A stretch of 49,629 nucleotides of DNA from CAYVUV01 sp964455095 (GTDB taxonomy: Bacteria; Desulfobacterota; Binatia; HRBIN30; CADEER01): contig CAYVUV010000080.1 in assembly GCA_964455095.1 (NCBI GenBank), forward strand, positions 1 through 49,629. The letters are read 5' to 3'. Of this stretch, positions 7,767 to 16,785 are shown in pieces (position 1 is the stretch's first letter; every line of letters begins with the position of its first letter). A model generated the notes under the pieces. It was given only the letters and a program-made list of their open reading frames with translations. It was not told where the DNA came from and ran no database searches. The position numbers and the translations under genes are program-made.

Positions 7767-8842
7767 TGCTCTATCATCTGCTCTTCCCCCTCCACAGCGC
7801 GTACAGCGTCTTCAACGTGTTTCGCTACATCACGTTCCGCACCGTGCTCGCCGCGCTGAGCGCCTTGCTGATCTCGTTCCTCTTCGGACCGTGGCTGATC
7901 CGCCGCCTGATCGCGCGGCAGATCGGGCAGCCGATCCGCCCGGACGGACCCGAGCGCCACCTGACCAAGGCCGGCACGCCGACCATGGGCGGCACGCTCA
8001 TCCTGTTCTCTTTGATTCTTTCCACCCTGCTGCTCGCCGATCTCACCAACGTCTACATCTGGGTCGCGCTCGCCGTGACGGTCGGCTTTGCCGCCATCGG
8101 CTTTGCCGACGACTACCGCAAGCTCACGCTGGCGAATTCAAAGGGCATGCCGGCGCGCGCCAAGTTCGGCTGGCAATTCGCGGTCGCCCTGGCGGCGGCC
8201 GTGTTTCTGTACCTGCTGCCGGGTTTCCAGACCACGGTCTATCTCCCCTTCGTCAAGACGCTCGGCTTCGAGCTCGGCTTCTGGTACGTGCCGTTCGCCG
8301 CGGTGGTCGTGGTCGGCGCGTCGAACGCGGTCAACCTGACCGACGGCCTGGACGGTCTGGCGATCGGGCCGGTGATGACGACCGCGTTCACCTACGGCAT
8401 CTTCGCCTACGTCACCGGCAACTCGAAGCTCGCCGAGTACCTGCAGATCCCGTACGTCGCCGGCGTCGGCGAGGTGGCGATCTTCTGCGGCGCATTGCTC
8501 TGCGCCGGGCTCGGCTTCCTGTGGTTCAATGCCTACCCGGCGATGATGTTCATGGGCGACGTCGGCGCGCTGCCGCTCGGCGCCGCGCTCGGCATCGTCG
8601 CGCTGCTCACCAAGCAGGAGGTCGTGCTGCTGGTCGCCGGCGGCGTGTTCGTCGTCGAGGCGCTCTCCGTGATTCTCCAGGTGGCCTCCTACAAGCTGCG
8701 CCGCAAGCGCATTTTCCGCATGGCGCCGATCCACCACCACTTCGAGCTGCAGGGCTGGCCGGAGCCGCAGATCATCGTGCGCTTCTGGATCGTGTCGATC
8801 ATCTGCGCGCTGGCCGCGCTGAGCACCCTGAAGCTGCGATGA
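7766..8842 (+). CDS. mraY: Phospho-MurNAc-pentapeptide transferase MraY
   Basis: MraY transfers phospho-MurNAc-pentapeptide to undecaprenyl phosphate, forming lipid I at the inner face of the membrane. The 358-residue protein is a polytopic membrane protein with the family motifs: GTPTMGG, the aspartate pair in FADDYRK, NLTDGLDGLA (N190, D193, D196), FMGDVG with D265, and the HHHFE loop (His323-325). The usual GDTGSLALG is GDVGALPLG here, a modest change outside the catalytic Asp. ATG 7766 overlaps the murF stop by one base; an in-frame GTG at 7763 is a poorer choice. Confidence 0.96.
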   Translation: MLYHLLFPLHSAYSVFNVFRYITFRTVLAALSALLISFLFGPWLIRRLIARQIGQPIRPDGPERHLTKAGTPTMGGTLILFSLILSTLLLADLTNVYIWVALAVTVGFAAIGFADDYRKLTLANSKGMPARAKFGWQFAVALAAAVFLYLLPGFQTTVYLPFVKTLGFELGFWYVPFAAVVVVGASNAVNLTDGLDGLAIGPVMTTAFTYGIFAYVTGNSKLAEYLQIPYVAGVGEVAIFCGALLCAGLGFLWFNAYPAMMFMGDVGALPLGAALGIVALLTKQEVVLLVAGGVFVVEALSVILQVASYKLRRKRIFRMAPIHHHFELQGWPEPQIIVRFWIVSIICALAALSTLKLR

Positions 8843-10170
8843 TCGCACTCGACGGCGCACGCACCGTGGTCATCGGCGCCGCGCGCACCGGGCGCGCCGC
8901 TGCGCGCCTGCTGGCGATGCGCGGCGCGCGCGTGCGCGTGCTCGACCGCGCCGCGAGCGCCGAAGCCGATCCGTCCTGGCCGTCCGGCGTCGAGCTGCAG
9001 CGCGGCGACGACCGTCACGCCTCCCTCGACGGCGTTGCGCTGGTGGTGCCGAGTCCCGGCGTGCCGCGCGATCATCCGCTGCTGACCGACGCGGTGGCGC
9101 GGCGCATTCCGGTGTGGAGCGAGATTGAGCTCGCCGCGCGCCTGCTCTCCTGCCCGCTGCTGGCGATCACCGGCACCAACGGCAAGAGCACGACCACGGT
9201 GCTGCTCGGCGCGATGCTGGCCGCCGATGGCCAACGCGTATTCGTCGGCGGCAACCTCGGCACGCCACTCGCCCAGGCGGTCGTCGACGCGCAGCCCTAT
9301 GACGCCGCGGTCGTCGAGGTCTCGAGCTTCCAACTCGAGTGGGTGGAGGCGTTTCAGCCGCGCGTGGCAGTGTTGCTCAATCTGACACCGGACCATCAGG
9401 ACCGCTATCCCAACCCGGCCGACTACGGCGCCGCCAAAGCGCGGCTGCTCGCCAATCAAGAGGCGACCGACGTCGCCGTGCTCAACCGCGACGACGCCTG
9501 GGTGTGGGAGCAGCGCCGCCAGACGCGCGCGGCGGTGATCTCGTTCGGCCGCGAGCCGGTGGAGTTCGGTACCTTCCTCGACGGCGATGACGTGGTGGTG
9601 TGGACCGCCGGACAGCCGCAGCGCTTTGCCCTGTCCGACAGTCCGCTGCGCGGCGAGCACAACCGCGAGAACATCCAGGCCGCCATCACGGCGGCGACCG
9701 CCTGGGGCGTTGCGCCGGAAGCGATTCGCCAAGCGCTGCGGCAGACCACCGCGCTGCCGCACCGTCTCGAGCTCGTGCGCGAATGCGGCGGGGTCGAATA
9801 CTACGACGATTCGAAGGCCACCAACGTCGGCGCCGTCGAGAAGTCGCTGCGCAGCTTCCCGGGCGACATCGTGCTGCTGCTCGGCGGCTACGACAAAGGC
9901 GGCGACTTTGCCGCCCTGCGCGCGCTGGTGCGCCAGCGGGTGGTGCACGTCGTGTGCTTCGGCGCCGCCGGCGCCGACATCGCCGTGCAGCTCGACGGCG
10001 CGGCGCCGTCGCACGTGGTCGCCGGGATGGCAGACGCCGTGGTTGCTGCAGCCGCCGTGGCGCGGCCAGGGCAGCGCGTCGTGCTCGCGCCGGGCTGCGC
10101 CAGCTTCGACGAATTCACCGACTACGCCGCGCGCGGCCGCCGCTTTCGCAGCGAGGTGGAACGCCTATGA
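8839..10170 (+). CDS. murD: UDP-MurNAc-L-alanine--D-glutamate ligase MurD
   Basis: MurD adds D-glutamate to UDP-MurNAc-L-Ala with ATP. The 443-residue protein starts with a Rossmann-like UDP-binding domain (VVIGAARTGRAAARLL). The central ATPase has the P-loop AITGTNGKSTTT near residue 110, and the C-terminal domain has YDDSKATNVGAVEKSL and ends with CASFDEFTDYAARG, both MurD signatures. The start ATG overlaps the mraY stop (ATGA). Confidence 0.96.
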   Translation: MIALDGARTVVIGAARTGRAAARLLAMRGARVRVLDRAASAEADPSWPSGVELQRGDDRHASLDGVALVVPSPGVPRDHPLLTDAVARRIPVWSEIELAARLLSCPLLAITGTNGKSTTTVLLGAMLAADGQRVFVGGNLGTPLAQAVVDAQPYDAAVVEVSSFQLEWVEAFQPRVAVLLNLTPDHQDRYPNPADYGAAKARLLANQEATDVAVLNRDDAWVWEQRRQTRAAVISFGREPVEFGTFLDGDDVVVWTAGQPQRFALSDSPLRGEHNRENIQAAITAATAWGVAPEAIRQALRQTTALPHRLELVRECGGVEYYDDSKATNVGAVEKSLRSFPGDIVLLLGGYDKGGDFAALRALVRQRVVHVVCFGAAGADIAVQLDGAAPSHVVAGMADAVVAAAAVARPGQRVVLAPGCASFDEFTDYAARGRRFRSEVERL

Positions 10171-11306
10171 ACCGCTTGCACCCCATCGCCCGCCTGCAAG
10201 AGCGTCTCGTCATGCCGCGCCTGACGCGTCCGGACGGCTGGTTGCTGGTCGCGGTCGCCGGATTGATCGGCCTCGGCGTCGTGATGGTCTTCAACGTCAG
10301 TTACTTCTACGCCCAGGAGCGCTACGGCGATCCGTACCTGTTCTTCCGCAAGCACCTGATCTCGGTCGTCATGGGCGGTGTGGCGATGCTCGCCGTGTCG
10401 CGCCTGCGCCTCGAGCTGCTCGAGCGCTACGCCAACGTGGCGTTGCTGGCCAGCGTGGCGGCGCTGGTGCTGGTGCTAGTGCCCGGACTCGGCGTCGAGC
10501 GCAACGGCGCGCACCGCTGGATGTCGTTCGGCGGCTTCAGCCTGCAGCCGTCGGAGTTGGTCAAGCTCGCCATGGTGATCTTCCTGGCGCGCTGGATCAG
10601 CCGCCAGCGCGACGGCATGCGCCAGTTCACCACCAGCGTGCTGCCGCTGTTGCTGATCGTCGGCGCGTGCAGCGGCCTCATCTTGTTGCAGCCCGACTTC
10701 GGCAACGCCGCGATCCTCTGCGCGCTGCTGTTCTTCATGCTCTTCGTCGGGGGCGCGCGCCCGGCGCATGTGATCGGTCTCGGCCTGGCCGGCGCGACGG
10801 GGCTCGGCCTGCTGGCGACGTTGGCGGAGTACCGCATGCGCCGGCTGCTGTGCTTCATGCACGCGTGGGACGAGAGTCAGGGCTGCGGCTTTCAGCTCGT
10901 CCAATCGCTGCTCGCCATCGGCTCCGGCGGCGTCGGTGGCGTCGGGCTTGGGCAGAGCCGGCAGAAGATGTTGTTCCTGCCCGAGGCACACACCGACTTC
11001 ATCTTCGCGCTCATCGGCGAGGAGCTCGGACTGATCGGCGTGTCGCTGGTGCTGTTGCTGTTTGCCGTGGTGGCCGTGCGCGGCTTCCGGATCGCGGCGC
11101 GGCACCCGGATTCCTTTGCCAGCGTGCTGGCATTTGGCCTCACGTTAGTGGTAGTGCTGAGCGCGGTGGTGAATGTGGGGGTGGTGTTGGGGTTATTGCC
11201 TACGAAAGGCCTACCGCTGCCGTTCTTGAGCTACGGCGGCTCAGCCATGCTTGGCGCCATGCTCGAGATCGGGCTGTTGGCGGCGCTGTCGCGCATGACG
11301 GGCTGA
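10167..11306 (+). CDS. ftsW: Septal peptidoglycan glycosyltransferase FtsW
   Basis: FtsW is the SEDS-family glycosyltransferase that polymerises lipid II at the septum with FtsI. The 379-residue protein has about ten membrane helices and the SEDS motifs: RWMSFGGFSLQPSELVKLA, LLQPDFGNA, QSLLAIGSGG with LPEAHTDFIFALIGEELG, and near the end LPTKGLPLPFLSYGGSAM. The start overlaps the murD stop in ATGA. murG follows 2 bases later. Confidence 0.95.
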   Translation: MNRLHPIARLQERLVMPRLTRPDGWLLVAVAGLIGLGVVMVFNVSYFYAQERYGDPYLFFRKHLISVVMGGVAMLAVSRLRLELLERYANVALLASVAALVLVLVPGLGVERNGAHRWMSFGGFSLQPSELVKLAMVIFLARWISRQRDGMRQFTTSVLPLLLIVGACSGLILLQPDFGNAAILCALLFFMLFVGGARPAHVIGLGLAGATGLGLLATLAEYRMRRLLCFMHAWDESQGCGFQLVQSLLAIGSGGVGGVGLGQSRQKMLFLPEAHTDFIFALIGEELGLIGVSLVLLLFAVVAVRGFRIAARHPDSFASVLAFGLTLVVVLSAVVNVGVVLGLLPTKGLPLPFLSYGGSAMLGAMLEIGLLAALSRMTG

Positions 11307-11308
11307 GG

Positions 11309-12391
11309 ATGCGCATGATCGTGGCGGGCGGGGGCACAGGCGGCCATCTCTTTCCGGGACTCGCGGTGGCCGAGACGGCGAGCGCCGAGAGCGGCACGGC
11401 GGTGCTCTTCGTCGGCAGCGCCTTCGGCATCGAAGCGCGCGTCGTGCCGCAGACCCGCTTTCCGTTTCGCGCCCTCGCCATTCGCGGCCTGCGCGGGCGC
11501 GGCTGGCGCGGCGCGCTGCAGCTTGCCTGGCAGTTGCCGGCGGCGGTGGCGCAGGCGTGGCGCATCCTCGGCGAGTTTCGCGCCCGCGTCGTGCTCGGCG
11601 TCGGCGGCTACGCTTCGGCACCGGTTGTGATGGCGGCCTGGCTGCGCGGCGTACCGAGCGTGCTGCTCGAGCAGAACGCGCGTCCGGGCTGGGCCAACCG
11701 CGCACTCAGTCGTCTCGCCCAGCGCGTGTGCACGACGTTCGCCGACGCCAACGCGTACTTCCCCGCCGCCAAGGTGGTGCTGACCGGCAACCCGGTGCGG
11801 CCGTTCACGGCCGCGGCACCGGGTGACGTTCCGCGGGGGTTCACCGTGCTCGTCTTCGGCGGCAGCCAGGGCGCCCACCGCATCAACGAAGCGCTCTACG
11901 CGGCGGCCCCCGCGCTGCGCGAGGCCATTCCGGGGCTGTGCCTGGTGCATCAGACCGGACCGATCGACCGCGAGTGGCTGCAAGACCGCTACGCCGCGCT
12001 CGACATCAAGGCCGACGTGCACGGTTTCATCGACGACATGGGCGCGGCCTACGGACGGGCCGATCTGGTCGTGTGCCGGGCCGGGGCAACGACCGTGGCG
12101 GAGTTGACCGCGCTCGGCAAGGCGGCCATTCTGGTGCCGTATCCGTTTGCGGCCGACGATCATCAACGAGCGAACGCGAGTGTTTTGGCGGTGGATGGAG
12201 CAGGGGTGCTGATACTCGACCGCGAGCTGTCCGGCGAGCGCCTGGCGGCGGCGATCGTCGCGCTGGCGCGCGATCCGGCGAAGCTGGAGTCGATGCGCGC
12301 GGCGGCGCGGCGCCTGGCGGTGCCGGACGCGGCGGCGCGCGGGTGGGAGGTGTGCCGGGAAGTTGTGGGGGAGGGGAGGAGCCATGGCTAG
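11309..12391 (+). CDS. murG: Lipid II synthase MurG
   Basis: MurG transfers GlcNAc from UDP-GlcNAc to lipid I on the cytoplasmic membrane face. The 360-residue GT28 protein has the N-terminal glycine loop GGGTGGH at residues 7-13, VLGVGGYASAP, the linker TGNPVR, and in the C-terminal UDP-binding half VFGGSQGA and CRAGATTVAELTALGK. ATG 11309 lies two bases after the ftsW stop; ATG 11315 is a possible alternative. Its end overlaps the start of murC by 8 bases. Confidence 0.95.
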   Translation: MRMIVAGGGTGGHLFPGLAVAETASAESGTAVLFVGSAFGIEARVVPQTRFPFRALAIRGLRGRGWRGALQLAWQLPAAVAQAWRILGEFRARVVLGVGGYASAPVVMAAWLRGVPSVLLEQNARPGWANRALSRLAQRVCTTFADANAYFPAAKVVLTGNPVRPFTAAAPGDVPRGFTVLVFGGSQGAHRINEALYAAAPALREAIPGLCLVHQTGPIDREWLQDRYAALDIKADVHGFIDDMGAAYGRADLVVCRAGATTVAELTALGKAAILVPYPFAADDHQRANASVLAVDGAGVLILDRELSGERLAAAIVALARDPAKLESMRAAARRLAVPDAAARGWEVCREVVGEGRSHG

Positions 12392-13790
12392 TCTGTTCAA
12401 GACACCGCGGCGGATTCACTTCGTCGGCATCGGCGGCGTCGGCATGAGCGGCATCGCCGAAGTCCTGCTCACCCTCGGGCATCGGGTGAGCGGTTCCGAT
12501 CTCAGCGAGACCGAGGTCACGCGCCGGCTCGCCGCGCGCGGGGCGGTGATTACCTACGGCCACCGCGCCGAGGCCGTCGTCGAGGGCATCGATGTCGTCG
12601 TCATTTCCTCGGCCGTGAAGTACGCCAACCCCGAAGTCGTGCAGGCACGGGCGCTGAAGATCCCGGTCATCCCGCGCGCCGAAATGCTGGCCGAGCTGAT
12701 GCGCCTGAAGTACGGCGTCGCCGTCGCCGGCACGCACGGCAAGACCACCACGACGTCGCTGATCGCCACCATCCTGGCGCGTGCCGGGCTCGACCCGACC
12801 ACCGTCATCGGCGGCAAGCTGCACGCCATGGGTACCAGCGCGCGTTTGGGACAGGGCGAGCTGTTGGTGGCCGAGGCGGACGAGAGCGATGGCACCTTCC
12901 TGCTGCTCTCGCCGGCGATCGCGGTGGTGACCAACATCGATCCCGAGCACCTCGACTACTACGGCGACATGGACCGCGTGCGCTCCGCCTACCTGGAGTT
13001 CATCAACCGCGTGCCGTTCTACGGCGTCAGCGTGCTCTGCCTCGACAACGTCAACGTGCGCGCCCTGGTGCCGCAGGTGCGCAAGCGCCTGATCACATAC
13101 GGGACGACGTCCGATGCTGACTACGTCGCCCGCGACCTGTGCATCGTCGGCATGGAGACGATCTTCGAGGCGGTGCGCGGCGACACGCTGCTCGGCACCA
13201 TTCGCTTGCGACTGCCCGGACGCCACCACGCGCTCAACGCGCTGGCGGCGCTGGCCGTGGCCACCGAGCTCGGGGTGTCGTTCGAGACCGTGCGCGAGGC
13301 GCTGCAGGAGTTCGGCGGCATCCACCGCCGTTTCGAGCTCTGCGGCGAGGCCGGCGGCATCATGGTCATCAGCGACTACGGCCATCATCCGGAGGAGATC
13401 CGCGCCACACTGGCGGCCGCGCGCGAGGGCTTCGGCCGCCGCCTGGTCGTGCTCTTTCAGCCGCACCGATATACGCGCACGCGCGACCTGTTCGGGGAGT
13501 TCCTCGACGCCTTCGACGCCGCGGACCATCTCGTCCTCACCGACATCTACGGCGCCGGCGAGGAGGCGGTCGATGGCCTGAGCGGCGACGTCCTGCACTG
13601 GGCGCTCAAGCGCCGCGGGCATCTCGAGGTGACCTACGTGCCGCGCCGCGACGATCTGGTCGCGGAGGTCCTGCCGCTGCTGCGCGTCGGCGATATGGTG
13701 GTCGTGCTCGGCGCCGGCAACATTCACGGCGTCGCCGAGGATCTCGTGCGCAGCCTGGCGGGAACTCACAGCACATGGACGGTGCAATAG
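12384..13790 (+). CDS. murC: UDP-MurNAc--L-alanine ligase MurC
   Basis: MurC adds L-alanine to UDP-MurNAc, the first step of stem-peptide synthesis. The 468-residue protein has the N-terminal HFVGIGGVGMSGIAE glycine loop, the ATP P-loop AGTHGKTTTT near residue 115, EADESDGTF, and the C-terminal FQPHRYTRTRDLF motif typical of MurC. ATG 12384 is chosen because the strong purine-rich GGGGAGGGGAGGA ends 3 bases before it and the next residues (MASLFKTPRRIHFVGIGG) match the family start; a longer in-frame version from 12363 is less likely. It overlaps murG by 8 bases and murB by 16. Confidence 0.96.
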   Translation: MASLFKTPRRIHFVGIGGVGMSGIAEVLLTLGHRVSGSDLSETEVTRRLAARGAVITYGHRAEAVVEGIDVVVISSAVKYANPEVVQARALKIPVIPRAEMLAELMRLKYGVAVAGTHGKTTTTSLIATILARAGLDPTTVIGGKLHAMGTSARLGQGELLVAEADESDGTFLLLSPAIAVVTNIDPEHLDYYGDMDRVRSAYLEFINRVPFYGVSVLCLDNVNVRALVPQVRKRLITYGTTSDADYVARDLCIVGMETIFEAVRGDTLLGTIRLRLPGRHHALNALAALAVATELGVSFETVREALQEFGGIHRRFELCGEAGGIMVISDYGHHPEEIRATLAAAREGFGRRLVVLFQPHRYTRTRDLFGEFLDAFDAADHLVLTDIYGAGEEAVDGLSGDVLHWALKRRGHLEVTYVPRRDDLVAEVLPLLRVGDMVVVLGAGNIHGVAEDLVRSLAGTHSTWTVQ

Positions 13791-14713
13791 GCCCGGACGT
13801 GATCGACCTCCTCCAACAGCGGTTCGGCGCTCGCGCGCGCTTCGGCGAGCCGCTGAGCCGGCACACGTCCTTTCGCATCGGCGGTCCGGCCGACGCGTGG
13901 GTCGAGGTGTCGTGCGCGGCGGAGATCCAGACGCTGCAGCAGCTCGCCGCGGCGCGCGGTGTGCCGCTGGTGGTGCTCGGCATCGGCACTAACGTGCTGG
14001 TCAGCGATCGCGGCGTGCGCGGCATCGTCGTCCGACTCGGTCGCGCCTTCGGCCGCTTCGAATGGCAGGGCGAGGCCGATGCCACGCGGGTGCGCGCCGG
14101 GGCGGCGGCGCCGTTCAAGAAGCTGGTGCTGGACGTGGCCCGCCGCGGACTCACCGGGCTCGAGTTCGCCGAGGGCATTCCGGGATCGATCGGCGGCGGC
14201 CTGCTGATGAACGCCGGCGCGTTCGGCGGCGAGATCGCCAACGTGGTCGACGGCGTCGTCGCGGTCGACGCCGAGCACGGCGAGCATCGCCTACCGCGCG
14301 CCGAGCTGCGTTTCGGTTACCGCCGCTTCGATCTGCCGCCCGGGCTGATCGTCACGCACGTCGATTTCGCCTTGGCGCCGGGCGATCCGGCGGCGATTCA
14401 GGCGCGCATGGCCGACGCCAAGCGGCGGCGCGATGCGCACCAGCCGCTCGGGTGGCCGAATGCCGGCTCAATTTTCAAAAACCCGCCAGGGGAGTTCGCT
14501 GGCCGGTTGATCGAATCCGTCGGTTTGAAGGGCCGCCGCGTCGGTGGGGCCATGGTCTCCGACCAGCACGCCAACTTCATCGTCAACGTCGGCGCCGCCA
14601 CGGCGCACGACGTCAAACAGTTGATGGACGAGATTGCCGGCGCCGTCTGGCAGGAGAAGTCCGTACGCCTGGTGCCCGAGATCAAGCTCGTCGGTGAATG
14701 GGAGGCGGCGTGA
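13775..14713 (+). CDS. murB: UDP-N-acetylenolpyruvoylglucosamine reductase MurB
   Basis: MurB reduces UDP-GlcNAc-enolpyruvate to UDP-MurNAc using NADPH and FAD. The 312-residue protein shows the FAD_binding_4 motifs GIGTNVLVSDRGVRG and EFAEGIPGSIGGGLLMNAGA, and the C-terminal NAGSIFKNP, which carries the serine proton donor, followed by ISSUE-free PEIKLVGEW at the end. The short length fits type II MurB. ATG 13775 lies inside the last codons of murC (16-base overlap). In most dcw clusters ddl follows murB; here ftsQ overlaps it directly. Confidence 0.94.
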   Translation: MDGAIGPDVIDLLQQRFGARARFGEPLSRHTSFRIGGPADAWVEVSCAAEIQTLQQLAAARGVPLVVLGIGTNVLVSDRGVRGIVVRLGRAFGRFEWQGEADATRVRAGAAAPFKKLVLDVARRGLTGLEFAEGIPGSIGGGLLMNAGAFGGEIANVVDGVVAVDAEHGEHRLPRAELRFGYRRFDLPPGLIVTHVDFALAPGDPAAIQARMADAKRRRDAHQPLGWPNAGSIFKNPPGEFAGRLIESVGLKGRRVGGAMVSDQHANFIVNVGAATAHDVKQLMDEIAGAVWQEKSVRLVPEIKLVGEWEAA

Positions 14714-15495
14714 TTCTGGTCAAGGGCCTGGCCGTGGCCGGGGCGCTGGCGCTCGGCGGGACGGCGTGGATGGTGCACCAGCCGCGCTGGTCGGACTGGT
14801 CGGCGCTGCGCGCGCACCCGTACTTCGCCGTTCGCTCCGTGGCCGTGCACGGCGCGGGTCCGCTGCTCGGCGAGCGCGCCATCCTCGACTGGCTCGGCTT
14901 ACACGACGGCGCCAACGTGTGGGACGCCTCACCGGTGGCGGTCCGCGAGCGGCTCGAGGAGCATCCGATGATCGCGCACGCCGAGGTGCGCCGCGAGCTG
15001 CCGGGTCGCTACGAGATCACCGTGCGCGAGCGCCGCCCCGAGGCCATCGTCGTGCTCGACGGGCTCTACTACCTCGATCGCAGCGGTAAGGCGTTCGGTC
15101 CAATCGATACCGAGCACGATTACGACTACCCGGTCATCACCGGCGTCACCGCCGGACAGGCGCCGGGCGCGCGCGCCTGGGCGCTGCGGCGCGTGCTGCG
15201 CCTCGCCCGCCTGTGTGCGCGGCGCGGCTGTTTCGGCGGCATCTCGGAGATCCGCCTCGATCCGGAGCGCGGACCGGTGCTCTATCCGACCGCACCCGCC
15301 GTGCCGGTGATTCTCGGTTGGGGCAGCTGGCGGGTGAAGCTCGAGCGCGCGGCGCAAGCCGTCGCGGCCTGGCCCGAGGGGGCCGATCGCCTGGTCTCGG
15401 TGGACGTTCGCTTCCGCAATCAGGTGGTGGTGAAGAGCATGCCGCCGGTCAACGACATCAAGGCGCCGGCGAAGCGGCGCGGTGTGCGGATCTGA
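14710..15495 (+). CDS. ftsQ: Cell division protein FtsQ
   Basis: FtsQ is a bitopic protein that ties the FtsB-FtsL complex into the divisome. The product (261 residues) has a short N-terminal membrane helix (KGLAVAGALALGGTAWMV), then a POTRA domain starting at HPYFAVRSVAVHGAGPL with the segment LEEHPMIAHAEVRRELPGRY, then the FtsQ beta domain. The cytoplasmic tail is almost absent. GTG 14710 is preferred: it overlaps the murB stop (GTGA) and has GGAGG at 14701-14705. ATG 14698 in the same frame would add four residues. Confidence 0.88.
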   Translation: MILVKGLAVAGALALGGTAWMVHQPRWSDWSALRAHPYFAVRSVAVHGAGPLLGERAILDWLGLHDGANVWDASPVAVRERLEEHPMIAHAEVRRELPGRYEITVRERRPEAIVVLDGLYYLDRSGKAFGPIDTEHDYDYPVITGVTAGQAPGARAWALRRVLRLARLCARRGCFGGISEIRLDPERGPVLYPTAPAVPVILGWGSWRVKLERAAQAVAAWPEGADRLVSVDVRFRNQVVVKSMPPVNDIKAPAKRRGVRI

Positions 15496-15498
15496 GCC

Positions 15499-16728
15499 AT
15501 GGGCAAGCGACCTGAGCTCGTCGTCGGACTCGACATCGGCACCGCCAAGGTGGCGTGCGTGGTGGCCGAGCAGTCGGAGGACGGCGGCCTTGCCGTCGTC
15601 GGCTTCGGCACCGCTTCGTGCGACGGGCTGCGCAAGGGCGTCGTGGTCAACATGGAGGCCACCGTGCAGGCCATCGCCGGCGCCGTGAAAGAGGCCGAGC
15701 TCAGGGCGGGCTGCGAGATCCACAACGTCGTGGCGAGCATCGGCGGCGGTCACGTCAAGGGATTCAACAGTCACGGAGTCGTCGCGGTGCGCACGCGCGA
15801 GGTCGTACCGGGTGATGTCGAGCGCGTGCTCGACGCAGCGCGCGCGGTGGCGCTGCCGCTCGATCAAGACGTGCTGCACGTGCTGCCGCAGGAGTTCGTC
15901 ATTGACGGGCAAGACGGCATCAAGGAACCGGTGGGCATGTCCGGCGTGCGCCTCGAGGCGCGCGTGCACATCATCAGCACGGCGATTGCCTCGGCGCAGA
16001 ACGTCATCAAGTGCTGCCAGCGCACGGGGCTGCATGTCAGCGACCTCGTCCTGGCGCCGTTCGCCGCGGCCGAGACGGTCTTGACCCCCGAGGAGAAGGA
16101 GCTCGGCGCGGCGCTGGTCGACATCGGCGCCGGCACCACGGGCGTACTCGCCTTCGAGCGCGGTGCGGTGAAGCACACCGCCGTGTTGTCGGTCGGGGGC
16201 AACCACGTCTCGAGCGACATCGCCGCGGGGCTGCGCACGCCGTTCCGCGATGCCGAGTTGATCAAGCGGCGCTTCGGCGCGGCGCTGGTCTCGGGCGTGC
16301 CGTTGGAGCAGACGCTCGAGGTGCCGATGGTCGGCGGCCGTGCGCCGCGCGAGCTGGCGCGCTCGGTGCTGGCGGAGATCATCGAGCCGCGGGTGGAGGA
16401 GATCTTCGCTCTGGCGCAGCGCCAGTTGATCCGCTGTGGGCTCGACGGCGCGTTGGCGTCGGGTGTGGTGCTCACCGGCGGGACGGTCTTGATGGAAGGC
16501 GTCGTGGCGCTGGCGGAACGCGTGTTCCAGATGCCGGTGCGCGTCGGGGCGCCGATCGGTTGCGAGGGGTTGGATGAAACGCTGGCCGGGCCGGCGTATG
16601 CGGCGGCGATTGGTCTGGCGCGCTATGGCGCCGCGCCGCGCAGTCACGTGCCGGGGGTGATCGAGGACGCGCATCTCTTCGATCGCATGCGCCGGCGCAT
16701 GGTCGGCTGGCTGAAAGAGTTGATGTAG
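15499..16728 (+). CDS. ftsA: Cell division protein FtsA
   Basis: FtsA is the actin-like protein that anchors FtsZ filaments to the membrane. The 409-residue protein has the phosphate-1 motif GLDIGTAKVACVVAE, the SHS2 subdomain (1C) from about residue 85 to 165, phosphate-2 VDIGAGTTGVLAF, the adenosine motif VVLTGGTVLMEGV, and a C-terminal amphipathic helix (DRMRRRMVGWLKELM) that is the membrane-targeting sequence. It starts 3 bases after ftsQ. The start codon context is ordinary. Confidence 0.96.
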   Translation: MGKRPELVVGLDIGTAKVACVVAEQSEDGGLAVVGFGTASCDGLRKGVVVNMEATVQAIAGAVKEAELRAGCEIHNVVASIGGGHVKGFNSHGVVAVRTREVVPGDVERVLDAARAVALPLDQDVLHVLPQEFVIDGQDGIKEPVGMSGVRLEARVHIISTAIASAQNVIKCCQRTGLHVSDLVLAPFAAAETVLTPEEKELGAALVDIGAGTTGVLAFERGAVKHTAVLSVGGNHVSSDIAAGLRTPFRDAELIKRRFGAALVSGVPLEQTLEVPMVGGRAPRELARSVLAEIIEPRVEEIFALAQRQLIRCGLDGALASGVVLTGGTVLMEGVVALAERVFQMPVRVGAPIGCEGLDETLAGPAYAAAIGLARYGAAPRSHVPGVIEDAHLFDRMRRRMVGWLKELM

Positions 16729-16746
16729 CCATCATATGCACCGCGG

Positions 16747-16780
16747 GCGGATCGGCAGCGATCCGCGGGGTGGAAGGAGG
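16747..16780 (+). promoter_or_regulatory. Hairpin and strong Shine-Dalgarno ahead of ftsZ
   Basis: In the 57-base ftsA-ftsZ gap, GCGGATCG (16747-16754) pairs with CGATCCGC (16759-16766) around GCAG. Eight bases later AAGGAGG (16774-16780) is a perfect anti-16S match, 5 bases from ATG 16786. It is the only gene of the cluster downstream of mraZ with a clear non-coding leader, which would let FtsZ be made in larger amounts than its neighbours. The role is inferred. Confidence 0.5.
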
Positions 16781-16785
16781 TCGGA

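Noticed and set aside
11140..11215. Lower-GC stretch with two TTA codons near the end of ftsW as a sign of transfer or a pause site
   Set aside because: TTA also occurs elsewhere in the cluster (for example in ftsI), and the protein sequence here is the conserved SEDS motif.
12027..13787. Long minus-strand frames opposite murC, ftsA (14929-16674) and ftsZ (16732-18084)
   Set aside because: They mirror conserved genes and show no motifs or starts with ribosome sites.
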